From: Bacteroidota bacterium
GTDB lineage: Bacteria > Bacteroidota > Bacteroidia > Chitinophagales > Chitinophagaceae
Reading direction: 5' to 3'
Length of the DNA stretch: 64,000 nt
NCBI GenBank assembly: GCA_028876495.1
Contig: JAGWRO010000037.1
Span: 1-64,000, forward strand
Shown: positions 59,869 through 64,000 of the stretch, piece after piece
Layout of the letters: the number at the start of each line of letters is the position of its first letter
Numbering within the stretch: position 1 is the stretch's first letter
Position numbers and translations under genes: made by a program
The notes under the pieces: generated by a model
The model's database searches: none
What the model saw: only the letters and a program-made list of their open reading frames with translations
Told to the model about the DNA's origin: nothing

Positions 59869-62328
59869 ATGTTTAAAAATTATTTCAAAACCGCATTCAG
59901 AAGTTTGACCCGTAACAGAAGTTACGTCGTTATCAACATTGCCGGGCTGGCCATTGGTATTGCCGTTTGTATGATGATCTTTATCATTATACAATTTCAA
60001 ACAAGCTTCGATAATTTTCATCCAAAGAAAGATCGCATCTATCGTGTATTAACTCAATCTCATCATGCAGATGTAGTAAATATTACTTACGCAAAAAATG
60101 TTCCTTTTCCAATGCCCACTGCATTGAAAACCGCTTTTCCTCAATTGGAACAAATAGCCCCGGTTTATGCAAGCCACAATGATGAGTTACAGGTTCTTGA
60201 TGATAATGGAACGCCCGTAAAAAAATTTAAAGAACCAAGCGGTGTATTTTATACATCGCCTTCATTCTTTAAAATGTTCAATTTTCCTTTGCTGGCGGGT
60301 TCTTATGAATCATTAAAAGATCCGAACAATGTATTGCTTACGAAAGAGATTGCCCAAAAATATTTTGGTGACTGGAAAATAGCATTAGGTAAAACCATTA
60401 AAATAAAAGGATATTATAGCATGGGGGCAGGATTGTTTCAGTTTCCGGCAACAGCGCTAAAAGTTTCAGGCATTCTCGCAACCATACCCGCAAATACAGA
60501 CTTTCAATTGAAATTGGTTGTTGCTTACGGAACAGATTTTACCGGTGATGCGCAATACGGATTTCAAGAACCCGGGTGGAATCAATCAGCACCTGATTTT
60601 GGTTGTTATGTTTTATTACCGCCAAATATTTCTGTGGACAACTTCAATCAACAATTAAGTGCATATGCAAGAAAGGTAGAATCTGAAGATAATAAGGATA
60701 ACTATATTTTACAACCATTAAGTGCAGTGCATTACGATGCAGAAGCAGGAAATTACAGCAACAAAACAATCAGTCACGAACTGATCAATGTATTGTGGCT
60801 GATTGCAGCATTCATACTGTTGATTGCCTGCGTAAACTTTATCAACCTCTCCACTGCACAGGCTGTTAACCGTGCAAAGGAAGTTGGCGTTAGAAAAGTT
60901 TTGGGAAGTAATAAATCTCAATTGCAGATCCAGTTTATGGTTGAGACTTTTTTGATAGTTACCATTGCGGTAATACTTGCAGCAGGCATTACCATTCTTG
61001 CATTGCCTTATGTAAATCAACTCCTGGAGCTTTCGCTTTCATCCAACATACTAACCAATCCTTCAGTTATTTTGTTTCTTTTGGCTGTAACTATTGTTGT
61101 AACAGCACTCGCCGGTTTTTATCCTTCAATTGTTTTATCGCGGTTCAATCCTGTTAATGCTTTAAAGAGTAAAATCACAGCAAATACAGCAAAGGGAATT
61201 TCATTAAGAAGAGGATTGGTAGTGTTTCAATTCATCATTGCACAGGCACTCATCATTGGAACACTCATCATCGTAAAGCAGATGGATTATTTTATGAACC
61301 GACCACTGGGCTTCGATAAAGATGCCATCGTAAATGTACCCTTCCGCCCGGACAGTACGGGCGTAAAACTGACAGATTATTTAAAGCAGCAGTTATTGTC
61401 AAACGGGGTGCAGGCAGTAAGCTTCAATTCTAACACCCCGGCTGAAGATGATAATAATATGTTTAGCTCCTTCAAATTTGACCACGCATTAAAGGATGAA
61501 GATTTCCAGGCGATTGTCAAATTCGCTGACGATGACTATGTGCCAACTTACAAATTACAACTGGTAGCCGGAAGAAATTTGCAACCTTCGGGTTGGACAA
61601 AAGAATTTTTGGTGAATGAATCATTCGTAAAAAGTTTAGGACTTAAAAAATCGGAAGATATATTGAACAAAGAAGTAAGTATAATGGGTGGGCTGATAAA
61701 ATGTCCTGTTGTGGGTGTATTGAAGGATTTTAATGACAGGTCTTTGCGCCAGAACCTGGCGCCATTGCTTATTGCCACCAATAGTACCATGTATCGCGAG
61801 GCTTCAATAAAACTTTCAACCACAAACATGGCTTCTGCGATGCAGTCAATCAAAAAAATATGGGAGCAAACATTTCCGAACTCTGTTTATCAATACAGGT
61901 TTTTGGATGATAAAATTGCAAGTTTCTATAAACAGGAAAATCAACTTTCGCAGTTGTATAAAATTTTTGCAGTCATCTCGATATTCCTTAGCTGTCTTGG
62001 ATTGTATGGTTTGGCTTCATTCATGGCGGTGCAGCGAATAAAAGAGGTGGGTATTCGTAAAGTATTGGGTGCTACTGCAGGTAACATCGTTTATTTATTC
62101 ACAAAAGAGTTCGTCATTCTTATTTCAATTGCATTTTTAATTGCCACACCTCTTGCATGGTATTTCATGAATAAATGGTTGCAGAATTATGTTTATCGTA
62201 TCGATATCAGTTGGTGGATTTTTGTGATTGGAGGAGCGGCTTCTGTTCTCATCGCCCTTATAACGGTTAGCTTCCAGGCCATAAAAGCAGCGATAGCCAA
62301 TCCTGTGGAGAGTTTGCGAACGGAATAA
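59869..62328 (+). CDS. FtsX/MacB-like ABC permease 4
   Basis: An 819-aa permease starting MFKNYFKTAFRSLTRN. The first FtsX core is around residues 310-420 (AFILLIACVNFINLSTAQAVNRAKEVGVRKVLGS) and the second near 700-815 (LGLYGLASFMAVQRIKEVGIRKVLGATAGN), ending IANPVESLRTE. It is the most diverged of the full-length copies in the periplasmic domains. Its immediate 5' flank is taken by the antitoxin gene, so its promoter must lie in the 60-bp gap or it may be read from another promoter. Confidence 0.94.
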   Translation: MFKNYFKTAFRSLTRNRSYVVINIAGLAIGIAVCMMIFIIIQFQTSFDNFHPKKDRIYRVLTQSHHADVVNITYAKNVPFPMPTALKTAFPQLEQIAPVYASHNDELQVLDDNGTPVKKFKEPSGVFYTSPSFFKMFNFPLLAGSYESLKDPNNVLLTKEIAQKYFGDWKIALGKTIKIKGYYSMGAGLFQFPATALKVSGILATIPANTDFQLKLVVAYGTDFTGDAQYGFQEPGWNQSAPDFGCYVLLPPNISVDNFNQQLSAYARKVESEDNKDNYILQPLSAVHYDAEAGNYSNKTISHELINVLWLIAAFILLIACVNFINLSTAQAVNRAKEVGVRKVLGSNKSQLQIQFMVETFLIVTIAVILAAGITILALPYVNQLLELSLSSNILTNPSVILFLLAVTIVVTALAGFYPSIVLSRFNPVNALKSKITANTAKGISLRRGLVVFQFIIAQALIIGTLIIVKQMDYFMNRPLGFDKDAIVNVPFRPDSTGVKLTDYLKQQLLSNGVQAVSFNSNTPAEDDNNMFSSFKFDHALKDEDFQAIVKFADDDYVPTYKLQLVAGRNLQPSGWTKEFLVNESFVKSLGLKKSEDILNKEVSIMGGLIKCPVVGVLKDFNDRSLRQNLAPLLIATNSTMYREASIKLSTTNMASAMQSIKKIWEQTFPNSVYQYRFLDDKIASFYKQENQLSQLYKIFAVISIFLSCLGLYGLASFMAVQRIKEVGIRKVLGATAGNIVYLFTKEFVILISIAFLIATPLAWYFMNKWLQNYVYRIDISWWIFVIGGAASVLIALITVSFQAIKAAIANPVESLRTE

Positions 62329-62393
62329 TTAGCTAATTAGCTGATTAGCTGATTTGCCAATGTGATAATGTTATTTGAAAATAAAAAGTGAGG

Positions 62394-62411
62394 CTATTTG
62401 TTGGGTTACTA
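62394..62411 (+). repeat. Recurrent intergenic motif, copy k
   Basis: CTATTTGTTGGGTTACTA, about 90 bp before permease 5, preceded by the TTAGCTAATTAGCTGATTAG spacer. Confidence 0.5.
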
Positions 62412-62500
62412 ACTATCATAGATAAACGAAAATGTGTCAGATAATGAGTACTGAATTAAGAAACGCATGACTCATAATTCTAAACTATAAACTATAAAAA

Positions 62501-64000
62501 GTGTATAAAAATTATTTCAAACCCGCGTGGCGAAATTTAAAAGCCAATAAATTCTATAGTATTCTTAATATTAGTGGCCTGGCTGTGGGCCTGGCAACGG
62601 GAATTATGTTATTGCTTTGGGTACAGAATGAATTTAGTTATGATAAGTTTAATAAACAGTATAAGCATATTTACCAGGTAAACTCACACATTACTTTAAA
62701 TGGTAAACCTTTGCCCTGGCGGGGAGCACCCGCACCATTATCTACGATGGCAAAAAATATTCCGGGGGTAATTTCTGTTCTAAGAATAGTAAGTGATAAT
62801 GAAAACCCAACGTTGTCTGATAAGGTATTGTCCAATATTACTTCTACAAAAATCTTTGACAATAACAATATTGTTTATGCAGACAGCAATTTTCTAAACT
62901 TCTTCGATTACAAATTACTGCATGGTACTCGTAATGCTTTTTTGCCCAATGCCCACTCGGTGGCAATTACACAATCAACAGCCAAAAAATTATTTGATAC
63001 AGATGATGCCATTGGGAAAGTTGTCCGGTTTGATAAAAATAATTTTACGGTAACCGCCGTATTGCAAGACTTTCCTAATAATTCTTCCTTACATTACGAT
63101 GCTATCTTTCCGATAGATTATTATGCCCAACAGTTCACGGCTAATGGTGGCAATCGTGCTTACAAGACAATCGATGAAGACGTGATTGATTATAGTTTTA
63201 GAACATTTCTTCTGATAAACCCAAATGGCAACGCTTCAAATATCGAAAAAAAACTCACCTGGTTATTTAATGCAGGAAAAGGTGAAACTCCAACAACTTT
63301 TCGACTACAGAATTTAGGAGACCTTCATCTTACTGGAATTGATGGCAATAATTCTGCTTTGCAAATGGTAAAAATAATGGCCCTTGTTGCGATATTAATA
63401 TTAATTATTGCAAGCATTAATTATGTAAATCTTTCTACGGCGCGTTCTATAATCCGATTAAAAGAAGTAAGTATTAAAAAAATTATCGGCGCAAAAAGAG
63501 CACAATTGTTTCTGCAATTCGTAAGTGAAACCTTATTGACTTTTGTGTTGGCATTTGCCATTGCTACAGCATTAATCATTTTACTGAAGCCTATATATGA
63601 TAAAATCACAGGAGAACAATTATCTTTTTCTTTGTTCAATTTTTCTTCTTTAAAAATGGTGCTTATTGCACTTTTTGGAACCTTACTTATTTCAAGTATT
63701 TATCCTGCATTGTTACTGTCGTCTTTTAAACCTTTGGGAGTAATTCGTGACAAAAGTTTTCTGGGAATTAAAACATCTTCATTTAGAAAAACATTAGTCG
63801 TACTGCAATTTGCCATTTCATTTATTTTATTAGTAGGCACCATTGTAATGGCAAAACAGATGGCATATATAAGAAACAAGGATTTAGGCTACGATAAAAG
63901 CTATGTATTTACAGTTTCTTTTCCTGGAGATGTAGTAAAATATTCGGAAGCAATTGAGACAGAATTATCAAAACAATCATCCGTATCAAATGTTGCATTC
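62501..64000 (+). CDS. FtsX/MacB-like ABC permease 5, GTG start, cut by window end
   Basis: An open frame from GTG at 62501 to the window end (500 codons, no stop). It reads VYKNYFKPAWRNLKANKFYS and continues SGLAVGLATGIMLLLWVQNEFSYDKFNK, closely matching permease 2. The periplasmic domain and first FtsX core are present (LIIASINYVNLSTARSIIRLKEVSIKKIIGAKRAQL). The GTG start is inferred from alignment with the other permeases; an ATG-only search would miss this gene. Confidence 0.9.
   Translation, partial: MYKNYFKPAWRNLKANKFYSILNISGLAVGLATGIMLLLWVQNEFSYDKFNKQYKHIYQVNSHITLNGKPLPWRGAPAPLSTMAKNIPGVISVLRIVSDNENPTLSDKVLSNITSTKIFDNNNIVYADSNFLNFFDYKLLHGTRNAFLPNAHSVAITQSTAKKLFDTDDAIGKVVRFDKNNFTVTAVLQDFPNNSSLHYDAIFPIDYYAQQFTANGGNRAYKTIDEDVIDYSFRTFLLINPNGNASNIEKKLTWLFNAGKGETPTTFRLQNLGDLHLTGIDGNNSALQMVKIMALVAILILIIASINYVNLSTARSIIRLKEVSIKKIIGAKRAQLFLQFVSETLLTFVLAFAIATALIILLKPIYDKITGEQLSFSLFNFSSLKMVLIALFGTLLISSIYPALLLSSFKPLGVIRDKSFLGIKTSSFRKTLVVLQFAISFILLVGTIVMAKQMAYIRNKDLGYDKSYVFTVSFPGDVVKYSEAIETELSKQSSVSNVAF

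Overview
The window looks like a chromosomal segment of an AT-rich member of the Bacteroidota, most likely close to the Chitinophagaceae. This is an inference from gene content: a TonB-dependent receptor with an N-terminal carboxypeptidase-regulatory-like domain, many Bacteroidota-type lipoproteins (SC/KK after the signal), tandem FtsX/MacB-like permeases, an IS91-type element paired with a tyrosine recombinase, weak Shine-Dalgarno sequences and TAnnTTTG-type -7 boxes placed directly before start codons. I see no rRNA or tRNA gene and no CRISPR array.

Region 1-10.9 kb is accessory DNA. Three minus-strand single-gene units (membrane protein, DUF1016/PDDEXK nuclease, small membrane protein) are separated by long imperfect inverted repeats resembling integron attC sites. 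Next come an IS91-like element with its tyrosine recombinase, a second larger tyrosine recombinase, ssb, a 22-bp tandem-repeat array, a fibronectin-III protein, an orphan LuxR-type regulator with a degenerate receiver, and a REP-associated transposase gene (RAYT) interrupted by a copy of its own palindromic repeat.

Region 10.9-48.2 kb is mostly ordinary chromosome: a PQQ-type sugar dehydrogenase-like lipoprotein, VOC and Dabb proteins, a nitrilase-family hydrolase, and a two-component system followed by a TonB receptor, a beta-helix lipoprotein and two phosphoesterases (possibly one nutrient-scavenging locus). After these lie an oxidoreductase, an S41 protease, an MBL hydrolase, a Bcr/CflA-type exporter, a DEAD-box helicase, a TPM protein, a polysaccharide deacetylase pair, a CBS protein, a glutamine amidotransferase plus ATP-grasp-like pair, a GT2/GT39 lipid-glycosylation pair, a GDSL esterase, sucC, and an NtrB/NtrC-type two-component system.

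Region 48.2-64 kb is the most striking. The NtrC-type (GAFTGA-containing) regulator faces a locus with two tandem 62-aa basic paralogues, an HlyD-type adaptor, one MacB-type ATPase and at least five large FtsX/MacB-type permeases, the last cut by the window end. The 62-aa genes and the adaptor gene each carry the same upstream module: two 22-bp direct repeats, a shared 13-bp box and a -24-like TGGCA element, at spacings conserved to within one base. This strongly suggests a sigma-54-type regulon run by the adjacent two-component system. A separate 16-18-bp motif (ATTTGTTGNTTTACTG) recurs before most permeases and before several unrelated genes. A PIN toxin/antitoxin pair sits in reverse orientation inside the permease array.
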